NCBI RefSeq assembly: GCF_014203795.1
Contig: NZ_JACHJU010000001.1
Span: 1,116,001-1,180,000 of the forward strand
From: Streptosporangium album
GTDB lineage: Bacteria; Actinomycetota; Actinomycetes; Streptosporangiales; Streptosporangiaceae
Reading direction: 5' to 3'
DNA: 64,000 nt
This document shows, piece by piece, positions 16,593 to 24,604 of the stretch. The stretch's first letter is position 1. Every line of letters starts with the position of its first letter. The notes under the pieces were generated by a model, which worked only from the letters and a program-made list of their open reading frames with translations, had not been told where the DNA came from and did no database searches. The position numbers and the translations under genes were made by a program.

Positions 16593-17432
16593 TCAGGAGG
16601 CGGGCGCCGCACCGAGCAGGCCGTACAGGGACGTCTTCATGTTCGCGACGAAGGCGTCACGGGTCTCGGGGGCGACGAGGTCCAGGGACAGATACGGGTT
16701 GAGGTCCTCCAACTCGACCAGGAGGAGTTCGCCGTCCGGGGTGCGGCAGGCGTCCACGCGCTGGATACCGTGTTCGATGTCGTTCCAGTCGACGAAACGC
16801 TGCGCGAAGACCAGGTCCGGCGCGGTGGCCTCGTACGGTTCCAGGTCCCATCGCCGGTCGGGCCGGGGTGCGTGCAGGGCGTACTGGAAGACGCGGTCGA
16901 TGAAGTAGAACGAGACCTCGTACCGGAAGCGGACGCGCGGCTGGACGAGGACGTCGTCGTAGGTCAGGTCCCCCAGCCGGTCCCGGGGGACGAATTCCAG
17001 GCCGATGGAGTCCGCGCCGAGCTTGGGCTTGACCACGTACTCGTCCGACTCGGGCAGGCGGCCGACGTCCCGGGGACGGTCGATGGTCGGGATGACCGGA
17101 TACCCCGCGGCGCTCAGGTCCAGGAGGTACTGCTTGCCGACCATGTCGGCCTTGCCCGTCAGCTGGCTGTAGACGCGCACGCCGCCGCTGAGCGCCCGGT
17201 CGCGGAAGTCGTCGTACGTCGCCTGGTAGTTCAGCACGGGCCCGCTGTTGCGGACCACGACCGCGTCGAAGGCGCCCATCAGCGCGACCGCGTCCAGCGG
17301 ATGACACAGGGCGACGTCGAACTCCTCGCGCAGCCGCGAGGTCAGGAAGATGTCCTCGTCGCAGTACCGGCGCCCTCGGGCTTGGTAGGCCAGGTCGCTG
17401 ACGTACAGGAGTCGGGGCTGGGCGGTCGGCAT
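16593..17432 (-). CDS. ATP-grasp domain protein, 279 aa
   Basis: RimK-like ATP-grasp features are visible: EYVVKPKLGADSIGLEFVP (the lysine and glycine loop that binds ATP) at about residues 125-145, DVLVQPRVRFRYEVSFYFID, and the metal-binding end LLLVELEDLNPYLSL. A pre-ATP-grasp N-terminal domain (RLLYVSDLAYQARGRRYCDE) comes first. ATG at 17430-17432 has AGGAGAGAC before it. Enzymes of this shape ligate a carboxylate to an amine using ATP, for example in peptide tailoring or small-molecule biosynthesis. No partner gene or precursor peptide is seen nearby, so the substrate is unknown. Confidence 0.75.
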   Translation of the reverse strand: MPTAQPRLLYVSDLAYQARGRRYCDEDIFLTSRLREEFDVALCHPLDAVALMGAFDAVVVRNSGPVLNYQATYDDFRDRALSGGVRVYSQLTGKADMVGKQYLLDLSAAGYPVIPTIDRPRDVGRLPESDEYVVKPKLGADSIGLEFVPRDRLGDLTYDDVLVQPRVRFRYEVSFYFIDRVFQYALHAPRPDRRWDLEPYEATAPDLVFAQRFVDWNDIEHGIQRVDACRTPDGELLLVELEDLNPYLSLDLVAPETRDAFVANMKTSLYGLLGAAPAS

Positions 17433-17628
17433 GTCTCTCCTGGAAGGTCGAGTGCTCGCCAAACTACCGACCCCCGGCACGGACCGCGCGGCGGCCCCCG
17501 GTCCGCCGGGGTGCGGCACCGGTGACCTCGTGGAGCCGACTGACGCGTGTTCGACATCGACGCGCCGATCCGAGCGGAGGCCCCACGGGCGGGCACCCCT
17601 CACGAGCGCGCGTACGGCGCCGGCCACC

Positions 17629-18996
17629 TCATCGGGACCCGCCGCCGGTCAGCACGTCCAGCAGGTCACCGTCGCAGGACAGCGCGGCCTTCCGCATCGC
17701 CGCGACCCGCGCGCGCTGCTCGCCCGCCGGCGCCGCGCGCAGCGCGCGCCAGGCCGAGCCGGCCATCGCCTCGACCTCACCGTCCGGCGAGTAGGTGTCA
17801 CGCAGGGGCTTGAGATCCCCGATGAGCCAGGCCGCGGCCACGGTCCGCGCGGCCTGCAGACGGGCGAACCCGTCAACGGCTTCTCTGTCCCCAGAGAAAC
17901 ACAGCGGTGTCCCGGCACCGGCGACCAGGCTGCGGGTGAGCTCCTCCCCCGTCGCGCCGCTGATGGCCGGATCGTCGAAGTCGACGAACACGACACCGGC
18001 GCGCTGCGGACTCGTCTCGTCCGGCTGCCACATGCGGGTGGTCTCGCGGACCGAGGCCGGCGGATCCGGCAGCTTTCCCAGCAGCCGCAACGCTTCGCGG
18101 GCCGGACCGGCGAGTACGGCGAGCCGCGGCTCGTGTATTTGCATGACGCAGACCTGACCGGCGCACACCGGTACCGCCGCCGCCTCGTTCACGACATAGG
18201 TTTGCTCCCGATCCGGCGGCAGGAGCGGCAGCGCCACAGCCACCCCCAGCACCGCCGGCAGCAGCGCGAGCAGCCGCGCACGCGCTCCCGCGGCCACCAG
18301 CAGCAGGAACCCCGTGGCGGCGAGGCCGGCCAGCCAGACACCCTGCCCGAGGTTGACCCGGCCCGCGATGACGAGGGAAACGTCGCGCACGCCGGTCAAC
18401 GCCGGCGAGAGCAGCGTGATCCGGTCCGGCGTCCCACCGTCCATGGCCGCCTCTCCGTCCAGGAACACCAGGGCCATGAGCGCCGCCGCGGCGAGCGCCG
18501 GCGGGGTGAGCACGGACGGGAGTGCCCTGCCGACCCCCATGCCCAGCCAGGCGCCGGCGACGAGCGCCAGCACCCCGACCACCGGGATCGGCAGCCAGGA
18601 GAGGTGGAAGTATCCGCCGGCGGCGACCACCTGGACGCCACCGACGAGGAACAGCAGCAGGTAGGCGGCGGCCAGCAGGAGCGCCAGAGCGCCGGCGGTC
18701 CTCGCCGCGCGGTGCCAGGCGGGGCGGGGCGTGGTCGCGAACAGCTCCGACACCCCCGAACGACGGTCGCGCAGCCCCTGCAGCGCTCCGGCCCCCACCA
18801 CCAGGGGCCACAGGAATGTCAGCAGGTAGCGCTCCCACTGAGCTGCGGACGTCCACTGCGCCGTCCACAGCTTGGTGCCGTTCCACCACGGCCCGCCGAG
18901 CAGATACAGGAAGGCCAGCGCGGCCACCAGGAAGAGTCCGCCCGCCCAGGGCGCGATCGACCGCCGGAGTTCGATCCGCAGGGTCCGCCCGTTCAC
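17629..18996 (-). CDS. ABC transporter permease, 455 aa
   Basis: Six or so hydrophobic helices are visible in residues 10-270 (LRRSIAPWAGGLFLVAALAF, LLTFLWPLVVGAGALQGLRD, LALVAGAWLGMGVGRAL and others). They are followed by a roughly 180-residue soluble C-terminal domain with two cysteine pairs (VCAGQVCVM; CFSG/SCDGD). The soluble part is unusual for BcrB-type permeases and may be extracytoplasmic. GTG overlaps the stop of the ATPase gene (GTGA), and the four genes from the sigma factor to here form an operon. The transported substrate is unknown; export of a toxic or signalling compound is most likely. Confidence 0.8.
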   Translation of the reverse strand: MNGRTLRIELRRSIAPWAGGLFLVAALAFLYLLGGPWWNGTKLWTAQWTSAAQWERYLLTFLWPLVVGAGALQGLRDRRSGVSELFATTPRPAWHRAARTAGALALLLAAAYLLLFLVGGVQVVAAGGYFHLSWLPIPVVGVLALVAGAWLGMGVGRALPSVLTPPALAAAALMALVFLDGEAAMDGGTPDRITLLSPALTGVRDVSLVIAGRVNLGQGVWLAGLAATGFLLLVAAGARARLLALLPAVLGVAVALPLLPPDREQTYVVNEAAAVPVCAGQVCVMQIHEPRLAVLAGPAREALRLLGKLPDPPASVRETTRMWQPDETSPQRAGVVFVDFDDPAISGATGEELTRSLVAGAGTPLCFSGDREAVDGFARLQAARTVAAAWLIGDLKPLRDTYSPDGEVEAMAGSAWRALRAAPAGEQRARVAAMRKAALSCDGDLLDVLTGGGSR

Positions 18997-19799
18997 CACG
19001 CGCCCCTCTCCGGCTGGTGGCGCGCGAGCAGTGCCGAGTAGCCGCGCTCGATCGGACTGTCCCCCGCGTGCTCCGGTCCGCCCGCTCTGACCAACTGGTC
19101 CGGCGTGCCCTGGAACACCAGCCCGCCGTCCGCGACGAGCACGACATCCGTGCAGGCGGCCGCGACGTCCTCGACGAGGTGTGTCGACACGACGACGCAG
19201 CTGTCGGCGCCGAGCTGCTGGAGCAGCTCGCGGAAGCGCAGCCGCTGCGCCGGGTCGAGCCCGACCGTCGGCTCGTCGAGCAGGAGGATCCGGGGATCGT
19301 TGACGATCGCCTGCGCGACCCCCGCACGCCGTACCATGCCGCCGGACAGCGTCTTCATCCGATGGTCGGCACGGTCCGCCAGGCCCACCCGCTCGACGGC
19401 GTGCTGCGCCGCCGCCGGGATGTCCTTTCCGGGCACCTCCCTGAGCCACGCCGTGTACTCGACGAACTCGCGGACCGTGAAGCGTCTGTAGTAGCCGAAC
19501 TCCTGCGGCAGGTAGCCGATCCGGCGACGCAGTTCCCGCCGGTCGGCACCGTCTCCGGCGGGCGTGCCGAGCAGTTCGAGGGTCCCCCCCGCCGGCCGGA
19601 GAACCGTGGCCAGGGCACGGATGAGGGTCGTCTTCCCGGCACCGTTGGGCCCGAGCAGGCCGTGCACCCCGGCGCCGAGCGCCAGGTCCAGCCCGTCGAC
19701 GGCCAGCTTGCGGCCCGCCCGCACCTTCAGCCCCTCAGCCCGGATCTCCCAGGCGTAGGCCGTCGGTGCGACTTCGGCCGCGCCTATCGCGCGTGTCAT
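18993..19799 (-). CDS. ABC transporter ATP-binding protein, 268 aa
   Basis: All ABC motifs are intact: Walker A GPNGAGKTTLI (about residue 53), Q-loop YLPQEFGYY, signature LSGGMVRR, Walker B RILLLDEPTVGLDP and the switch histidine in VSTHLVEDV. The subfamily is the BcrA/CcmA-like multidrug group. ATG is 19 bases downstream of the anti-sigma gene stop, and the gene's own stop overlaps the permease start, so it works with that permease. Expression is probably driven by the sigma factor encoded at the head of the operon. Confidence 0.92.
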   Translation of the reverse strand: MTRAIGAAEVAPTAYAWEIRAEGLKVRAGRKLAVDGLDLALGAGVHGLLGPNGAGKTTLIRALATVLRPAGGTLELLGTPAGDGADRRELRRRIGYLPQEFGYYRRFTVREFVEYTAWLREVPGKDIPAAAQHAVERVGLADRADHRMKTLSGGMVRRAGVAQAIVNDPRILLLDEPTVGLDPAQRLRFRELLQQLGADSCVVVSTHLVEDVAAACTDVVLVADGGLVFQGTPDQLVRAGGPEHAGDSPIERGYSALLARHQPERGAW

Positions 19800-19818
19800 G
19801 TCAGATCCCTTCCAGTCG

Positions 19819-20643
19819 TCAGATGTCGGCGCCGAAGCGCGTGTAGGTCTCCTTGCGGGCCACCACGACGGCGACCCCGAGCGCGAAGATCGCCCCCCAT
19901 ACGGGCAGGCCGTCCGGGCGCAGGGCGAAGGAGGTGTGGCCCAGCGCCACGGCCGGCGCCACGATCACGGCCGCCCAGGCCGCCACCAGCACGACCGCCG
20001 CACGCGTCATCCCGACCAGCCCGCCGAGCGCGAGGGTTCCGGTGGTGAAGGCCAGACAGGGCAGCAGCCACTGCGCGACCATGACGCCCGTCGCCCACCC
20101 GGCCACCAGCAGTGTGGGGATCACCACGACCAGCACGGAGGTCGTCTGCCGGAGCACCAGGTTGAGACCGGCTCTCGGAGTCGAGGTGGTCAGCTCGTAC
20201 GCCGGATCGAGCCCGCGTGCCCACGAAACGGCGACGCCCAGCACGGGCAGCACCGGCGCCATCAGCAGCACCAGCGAGAAGTCGTCGCCGAATGGCTCGG
20301 TCTTCATCCTGTCGAGCACCAGGGCGAGGAGCGTGACGGACACGCTCATGCCCAGCCACGGCGCCATCACCGGTGTCATCCAGGTCACGGGCATCCGGCC
20401 CCATCGCCGGCGGGGCGGTGCCGGGGCGACCCCGGCCAGCCGCGGTCCGAGCTCCGCCCAGACGTCCTCGACCAGCGACGCCACCGCCGGCGCCTGTCTG
20501 CCGACGGCCGCGGAGAGCCGCCCGCGGCACGTCGCGCACGCCTCCAGGTGGGCTTCGAGCGCCCACAGCTCGTCAGCCGCGATCCCCGTCTCGCCGCGTG
20601 CGTAGCGGCCGATGAGCCCCTCGGACGCGTGTTCCACGTTCAT
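19819..20643 (-). CDS. Membrane-bound anti-sigma factor with zinc-finger motif, 274 aa
   Basis: The N-terminus carries the zf-HC2 motif HLEACATCRGRL (His about 32, Cys about 36 and 39), which in anti-sigma factors of the ZAS type grips the sigma factor. It is followed by six hydrophobic segments from about residue 85 to 260. The start overlaps the sigma-factor stop by four bases. The expected arrangement is that the membrane part senses an envelope or drug signal and frees the sigma factor. The many helices are more than the single one of classical ZAS proteins, so the membrane region may itself be the sensor or may cooperate with the ABC transporter. Confidence 0.82.
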   Translation of the reverse strand: MNVEHASEGLIGRYARGETGIAADELWALEAHLEACATCRGRLSAAVGRQAPAVASLVEDVWAELGPRLAGVAPAPPRRRWGRMPVTWMTPVMAPWLGMSVSVTLLALVLDRMKTEPFGDDFSLVLLMAPVLPVLGVAVSWARGLDPAYELTTSTPRAGLNLVLRQTTSVLVVVIPTLLVAGWATGVMVAQWLLPCLAFTTGTLALGGLVGMTRAAVVLVAAWAAVIVAPAVALGHTSFALRPDGLPVWGAIFALGVAVVVARKETYTRFGADI

Positions 20644-21170
20644 GCCAGCATCTCCCGCATCGCGATCCGTGCCCGCCGGGCGCGGGTCTTGACGGTGCCT
20701 TCCGGCAGCCCGAGCAGAACCGCGGTCTCACGGACGGACAGCCCGTCGAGCACCATGGACTGCAGTACATGCCGCAGCTCCGGCGCGAGCCGGCGCAGGG
20801 CGTCTCCGATGTCGCCGCCGACCGTCTCGGCCAGCGCCTCGTCCTCGGCGGCCGGCGCGACGGCCTCGACGGTCATCGCGTCGGGCAGCCGGGTCTGGTG
20901 CGCTCGCCGGCGGAAGGCGTCGACGAGCCGACGGGCCGCGATCGTCCACAGCCAGCCGACGGCTGTCCCGTCAGCCGACGCGCCCGCGAACGCGCCCGCC
21001 GCCCGCCACACCGCCAGGTAGGTCTCCTGCATGACTTCGGCGACGATCTGCTCGTCGGCGCAGCGGCGGCGCAGCCGCACCGCCAGCCACGGCGACGTGC
21101 GCCGGTAGAGCTCCTCGAACGCGATGCGGTCGCCCTTGGCGACGAGCCGGACGAGATGTTCCTCGTCCAT
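20640..21170 (-). CDS. ECF-type RNA polymerase sigma factor, 176 aa
   Basis: Region 2 is visible in residues 10-90 (DRIAFEELYRRTSPWLAVRL, AEVMQETYLAVWRAAGAF, WLWTIAARRLVDAFRRR). Region 4 lies at 120-175 (VLDGLSVRETAVLLGLPEGT, VKTRARRARIAMREML). The size is that of an ECF sigma factor. It heads an operon with its presumed anti-sigma factor and an ABC exporter, each joined by four-base overlaps or short gaps. ATG at 21168-21170 was chosen from homology at MDEEHLVRLVAKGD; the frame is open further upstream but without family-like sequence. A target promoter cannot be defined from one gene. Confidence 0.88.
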   Translation of the reverse strand: MDEEHLVRLVAKGDRIAFEELYRRTSPWLAVRLRRRCADEQIVAEVMQETYLAVWRAAGAFAGASADGTAVGWLWTIAARRLVDAFRRRAHQTRLPDAMTVEAVAPAAEDEALAETVGGDIGDALRRLAPELRHVLQSMVLDGLSVRETAVLLGLPEGTVKTRARRARIAMREMLA

Positions 21171-21271
21171 CTCGGCCGGCGTTCCCTGTCTTCGTCTCAC
21201 ATCCCACAGACGCCGCTCGCCGGCCGGGCGGTTTTCCGCACCGGGGTGACGTGCGTCACAGACGGTTCCGG

Positions 21272-21306
21272 CCTCCACCGCCGGGAGGGACTCCCGGCGG
21301 TGGAGG
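21272..21306. terminator. Strong bidirectional hairpin terminator
   Basis: A perfect 16-bp stem (CCTCCACCGCCGGGAG and its complement) with a three-base loop. It lies just past the stop of a TetR remnant read on the minus strand and upstream of the sigma-factor operon, which it insulates. Confidence 0.75.
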
Positions 21307-21307
21307 C

Positions 21308-21375
21308 TCAGGGCGTGCCCAGCATGCCCCTCAGCAGTTCCTCGACCCCGAGTCTCAGGTCGTCCGGGGTCGGCT
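21308..21375 (-). pseudogene. C-terminal remnant of a TetR-type regulator
   Basis: The minus strand reads PDDLRLGVEELLRGMLGTP then stop, directly before the strong hairpin. This is a typical final helix of TetR regulators that sit beside FAD monooxygenases. The rest is gone; the neighbouring frame switches to a fragment of such a monooxygenase on the other strand. Confidence 0.4.
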
Positions 21376-21402
21376 CCGTTCCGGCCCCGGCGGGCGGGGG
21401 TG

Positions 21403-21743
21403 GCGGGGACCAGCGGGCCGAGCTGCTCCGCCTGTTCGGAAAGTGGCACGACCCGATCCCGGCGCTGCTCGCCGAGGCCGCGCCGGAGAGCGTGCTCAGG
21501 AACGACGTCCACTACCTCGCGACCCCGCCGCCCGCCATGCACAGGGGCAGGGTCGCGCTGCTGGGAGACGCGGCCCACGCCATGACACCCAACCTGGGGC
21601 AGGGTGCCTGCCAGGCGATCGAGGACGCGGTGGTGCCGGCCCACATCGTGGGAGACGGGGAGGCGGCGGGCGCCGCGACCGGCCCGATGGACGAGGTGCT
21701 CGGCTGGACCCCGCCCGGGACTCCTACGACGCCTTCGACGTGA
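21403..21743 (+). pseudogene. Internal fragment of an FAD-dependent monooxygenase
   Basis: The frame reads GDQRAELLRLFGKWHDPIPA, LLAEAAPESVLRNDVHYLAT and HRGRVALLGDAAHAMTPNLG, then QGACQAIEDAVV. This is the second FAD-contact region of a PHBH-type monooxygenase. The first Rossmann motif and the C-terminus are missing. With the TetR tail alongside, it marks a deleted regulator-monooxygenase pair. Confidence 0.65.
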
Positions 21744-22596
21744 CCGGGGTGGTCTCCGGGACGGGGGTGCGGCCGGCGCCGTGGTCCGGGGAGAGCCGGC
21801 CCAGCGTGACGGTCCCCCAGATCAGCAGCGCGGCGGCGAAGAGCGCCGGGATCACGTTCCCCAGGCCACTCGGCATCGCCTCGTCGAGCAGCAGCGCCCC
21901 GGCGAGGATCGAGGTGATCGGGTCCACCACCTGGACCGCCGCGTAGGCGATGCCGAAATAGCCCACCTCGTAGGTTTTCTGCAGCAGCACCACCGCGCAG
22001 ACCAGCAGCACCGGGATGGCCAGCGTGAACCAGCTCAGCAGCCTGCTCAGGTCACCTCCGAGGCCGCCGCCCACCACGCGGACGAAGGTGGAGACGCTGG
22101 CCGTCACCGCGCCCGCGCCGACCGACAGCAGCAACGCCTTGGCCGAGCCTTTCGCCTTGCGCGCGGCCAGGTGGGCGGCCAGGACGACCAGCCCGACGCA
22201 GCCGAGGAAGCCGAACGCCTCCTGATTGGTCATGTGCGGTGTCACGCTGTGCGCGGGAACGAGCAGCATCAGACCGAGCAGGCCGACGGCCACCGCGATC
22301 GATCCCGTTATCTCAGCCCGGTGCGGGCGCCTGCCGTGCAGCATCGCGGCGAGCGGCACGGCGAACACCAGTGTCGCCACGCTGATGGGCTGCACCACCA
22401 CCAGCGGCGCGAAGCTCAACGCCACGGCGTGCATGGACGCTCCGGCGAACCCGATCACGCCGCCCAGCCACCAGCGGGGCCGCTTCATCAACCGGAGCGA
22501 GGCCCCTTCGGAGACCGCCTCGAACTGCTGGAGCGCGGCTCCCAGCGCGTAGCCCAGCGCACCGACCAGGGCGATGGACATCCCAACCCACGTCAT
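21724..22596 (-). CDS. DMT-superfamily (EamA/NIPA-like) membrane transporter, 290 aa
   Basis: Nine or ten hydrophobic helices span the protein, starting MTWVGMSIALVGALGYALGA and ending NVIPALFAAALLIWGTVTLG. The duplicated DMT pattern is visible, with VVVQPISVATLVFAVPLAAM in the first half and AAVQVVDPITSILAGALLLD in the second. The latter, Q-V-(V/I)-D-P-(I/L)-T-S, is characteristic of actinobacterial DMT proteins. ATG at 22594-22596 gives a start right at helix 1; a longer frame adds 20 polar residues. The substrate is unknown. Confidence 0.82.
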   Translation of the reverse strand: MTWVGMSIALVGALGYALGAALQQFEAVSEGASLRLMKRPRWWLGGVIGFAGASMHAVALSFAPLVVVQPISVATLVFAVPLAAMLHGRRPHRAEITGSIAVAVGLLGLMLLVPAHSVTPHMTNQEAFGFLGCVGLVVLAAHLAARKAKGSAKALLLSVGAGAVTASVSTFVRVVGGGLGGDLSRLLSWFTLAIPVLLVCAVVLLQKTYEVGYFGIAYAAVQVVDPITSILAGALLLDEAMPSGLGNVIPALFAAALLIWGTVTLGRLSPDHGAGRTPVPETTPVTSKAS

Positions 22597-22801
22597 CGCC
22601 ACCCACCGGGGGCATGCAGGCAAGGGTAAAGAAACGACAGTTGGGTCATCACGCAAGCTTAGAGTGCCCGGTGAGTGGGTAACGGGCTGCCCATGTCGGA
22701 CCTGGCGGCCCCGGGAACGGAACCCCTCCCCCGGGCCGCCCTATGGCCGGCCGGGGTGAAGGGCGATCCCGCACCGCGGTGAGGGGCAGCGGATGCGGTG
22801 T

Positions 22802-23164
22802 CTAGTCCCGGGTCGGGCAGACGCAGAACAGGTGCCCCTCGGGGTCGGCGAGCACGACCCAGCCTCCCTCGCCGGGCTGGAAGCCGGGCTTGGTGGCTCC
22901 GAGCTCCAGGTAGTCCTGGACCGCAACGTCCACGTCGGGGACGCGGACATCCAGGTGGAACTGCTTGTCGGCACCCGGCCAGGCGGCCGGCTTGCGGTCG
23001 AGGTTCTGCTGGAAGTAGATGCTCATAGTGCCGTCGCCGATGCCGGCGTAGGTGTCCTCGGCGTACTGGACCTCGTAACCGAAGACGGCGGCGTAGAACT
23101 CCGCGAGCTTCTTCGGCTCGGCGCAGTCGATGGTGATGGCGAGAAACTTCGCGGTCGTGGTCAT
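22802..23164 (-). CDS. VOC-family protein, 120 aa
   Basis: A single VOC domain in two half-modules: FLAITIDCAEPKKLAEFYAA at the start and HLDVRVPDVDVAVQDYLELG, then WVVLADPEGHLFCVCPTRD at the end, the usual pattern of actinobacterial glyoxalase-like proteins. ATG at 23162-23164 is preceded by AAGGGTGAG. It stands alone between two DMT exporter genes. A function beyond small-molecule binding or lyase activity cannot be stated. Confidence 0.85.
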   Translation of the reverse strand: MTTTAKFLAITIDCAEPKKLAEFYAAVFGYEVQYAEDTYAGIGDGTMSIYFQQNLDRKPAAWPGADKQFHLDVRVPDVDVAVQDYLELGATKPGFQPGEGGWVVLADPEGHLFCVCPTRD

Positions 23165-23340
23165 GAATCTCACCCTTCCGTCCATACCTGTCAGGTGACG
23201 TCAGGTTTATCGACGGAGTCGGGTTCCGGACGGACCGGATCATCGGTGCGGACCCTCCACACGCCCTCTCCGGGCGCGACGCCACGACGATCGACCTCCC
23301 GCCGGGCGATAACCGTTGGCCGAGACGCCCGTCGCCTGGT

Positions 23341-23434
23341 TAGAGTCGACCTGTGACGACGCTCATCATGTCCCCTCCGACCGCCCGCTAGCGGGCGCTC
23401 CTCTCTCCTGACAGACCGGATCAAGCGATCCGGT
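23341..23434 (+). promoter_or_regulatory. Candidate attenuator leader of the EamA exporter
   Basis: TAGAGT at 23341-23346 fits a -10 box seven bases before a GTG (23353) that opens a 12-codon ORF, so the transcript may be leaderless. The ORF's TAG lies inside a hairpin (CGCCCGC-TA-GCGGGCG, 23382-23397). A second perfect hairpin (ACCGGATC-AAGC-GATCCGGT, 23415-23434) follows. The exporter start is 62 bases further on. Short ORF plus tandem hairpins is the layout of ribosome-mediated attenuators. Confidence 0.4.
23353..23391 (+). CDS. Putative 12-residue leader peptide (MTTLIMSPPTAR)
   Basis: GTG start without ribosome-binding site, immediately downstream of a -10-like TAGAGT, reading VTTLIMSPPTAR and stopping at TAG within a hairpin. 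The consecutive prolines could slow a ribosome. It precedes an EamA-type exporter; actinobacterial exporter and ribosome-protection genes are often controlled by such leaders when antibiotics stall translation. This is inference from layout. Confidence 0.35.
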   Translation: MTTLIMSPPTAR

Positions 23435-23495
23435 GGGTGGCTGCTGCCCGCATACGTGCGGCCTGACGACAACCACCTCATCTGGAGAGATATCC

Positions 23496-24404
23496 ATGAC
23501 GCACGTCTCCGTACGGCGGGGCCTGCTGTACGTGTCGATCGCGGCGACCGCCTGGGGTTCCGGCGGCGCCGCCGGAGCGCTGCTCCACCGGGCGGGCGCC
23601 CTCGGCCCCGTCCCGGTCTCGTTCTGGCGGTTCGCCTGCGGCGCGGCGCTGCTCCTGCTGGCCACCCGCCTTTTCGGTCTCGGGCGCGCCGGCGGTCCCG
23701 GACGCACCGCCGGCCTCGGGCGGATCGTGGTCACGGGCATGGCGATGGCCGTCTACCAGACGGCCTACTTCGCTGCGATCACCGAATCCGGCCTGGCCGT
23801 GGCGACCGTGATCACCATAGGCGCCACCCCGGTCTTCGTGGCCGCCGGAGCACGCCTGCTGCTGGGCGAGCGACTCGGCGCGACCGCGCTGGGCGCGGTC
23901 GCGCTCGCCCTGACCGGTCTGGCCATGCTGACCCTCGACGGCGGATCGGCCACCTTCTCGGTGGCCGGTGTCGGCTGGGCACTGCTCTCGGCGGCCGGCT
24001 ACGCGGGGGTGACCCTGCTCAACCGGGCCCGCCCCGGCGAGCCGTACGCCACGGCCATGGGCGGGTTCGTCGTCGGAGGGCTCTGCCTGCTGCCCGTCGC
24101 GCTGGTCCAGGGCCTGCTACCGCAGGGCGACCCGCTCGTGTCCTGGTCGGCCATCCTCTACCTCGGCGCGGTCCCGACGGCCCTGGCCTATGGCCTCTTC
24201 TTCACCGGTCTGGCCGCGGTGCGGGCCACGACGGCCTCGGTGATCTCCCTGGTGGAGCCGGTCGGCGCGGCGGCCATCGGCGTGCTTCTCCTCGGCGAAC
24301 GGCTCACCCCGCAGGCCGTCGCGGGGGCGGTCCTGCTGCTGGCCGCCGTGGGCCTGCTCGCCCTCGGCGAGAGGCGCGGGACCGTGGAACCGGTCGCCAT
24401 GTGA
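23496..24404 (+). CDS. EamA/RhaT-family DMT exporter, 302 aa
   Basis: Ten hydrophobic helices and two EamA repeats are clear. The first starts RRGLLYVSIAATAWGSGGAA, the second around residue 155 with VGWALLSAAGYAGVTLLNRA, and each ends in the conserved GERL motif (LLLGERLGATALGAVALALT; VLLLGERLTPQAVAGAVLLL). ATG follows CTGGAGAG by nine bases. The family exports amino acids, purines or drugs. A leader with a short ORF and tandem hairpins precedes it. It appears monocistronic. Confidence 0.88.
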   Translation: MTHVSVRRGLLYVSIAATAWGSGGAAGALLHRAGALGPVPVSFWRFACGAALLLLATRLFGLGRAGGPGRTAGLGRIVVTGMAMAVYQTAYFAAITESGLAVATVITIGATPVFVAAGARLLLGERLGATALGAVALALTGLAMLTLDGGSATFSVAGVGWALLSAAGYAGVTLLNRARPGEPYATAMGGFVVGGLCLLPVALVQGLLPQGDPLVSWSAILYLGAVPTALAYGLFFTGLAAVRATTASVISLVEPVGAAAIGVLLLGERLTPQAVAGAVLLLAAVGLLALGERRGTVEPVAM

Positions 24405-24429
24405 GAACGGCGGCTTCACGGCTTTCCCC

Positions 24430-24543
24430 ATGACCGGCAAGGGAAAGCGTTTCTCCTGCGGCAGATCGGCGGACTGGGACAGGAAGGGCTGGGTGGACGG
24501 ATACAACGCCGGCCACATCCGGTTCTGCGAAAAGCCCGGCTGA
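24430..24543 (+). CDS. Possible 37-residue ORF or gene tail
   Basis: MTGKGKRFSCGRSADWDRKG then WVDGYNAGHIRFCEKPG, stop at 24541-24543. Balanced composition with two cysteines and two tryptophans differs from shadow frames around it, and a terminator hairpin follows ten bases later. There is no ribosome-binding site, so it may be a small protein or the tail of a lost gene. No family is recognised. Confidence 0.25.
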   Translation: MTGKGKRFSCGRSADWDRKGWVDGYNAGHIRFCEKPG

Positions 24544-24553
24544 ATCCCGGGAA

Positions 24554-24582
24554 AGGCCCGGGGTTTCCGACACCCCGGGCCT
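24554..24582. terminator. Hairpin terminator between convergent genes
   Basis: AGGCCCGGGGT, seven bases, ACCCCGGGCCT is a perfect 11-bp stem. It lies between the EamA exporter side and the convergent aldolase operon end and can serve both. Confidence 0.7.
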
Positions 24583-24604
24583 GCGGCGTCCACGGCGGGG
24601 AGAG

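Noticed and set aside
16593-17432. The ATP-grasp gene as part of a graspetide (microviridin-type) cluster
   Set aside because: No small precursor ORF with the expected core motif is next to it on either strand.
23165-23495. A known class of riboswitch (guanidine, SAM) before the EamA exporter
   Set aside because: No conserved core of these classes is visible; only simple hairpins and a short ORF.
24430-24543. A small cysteine-containing bacteriocin-like peptide gene
   Set aside because: There is no ribosome-binding site, no leader cleavage motif and no modification or transport gene tied to it; a gene tail is as likely.
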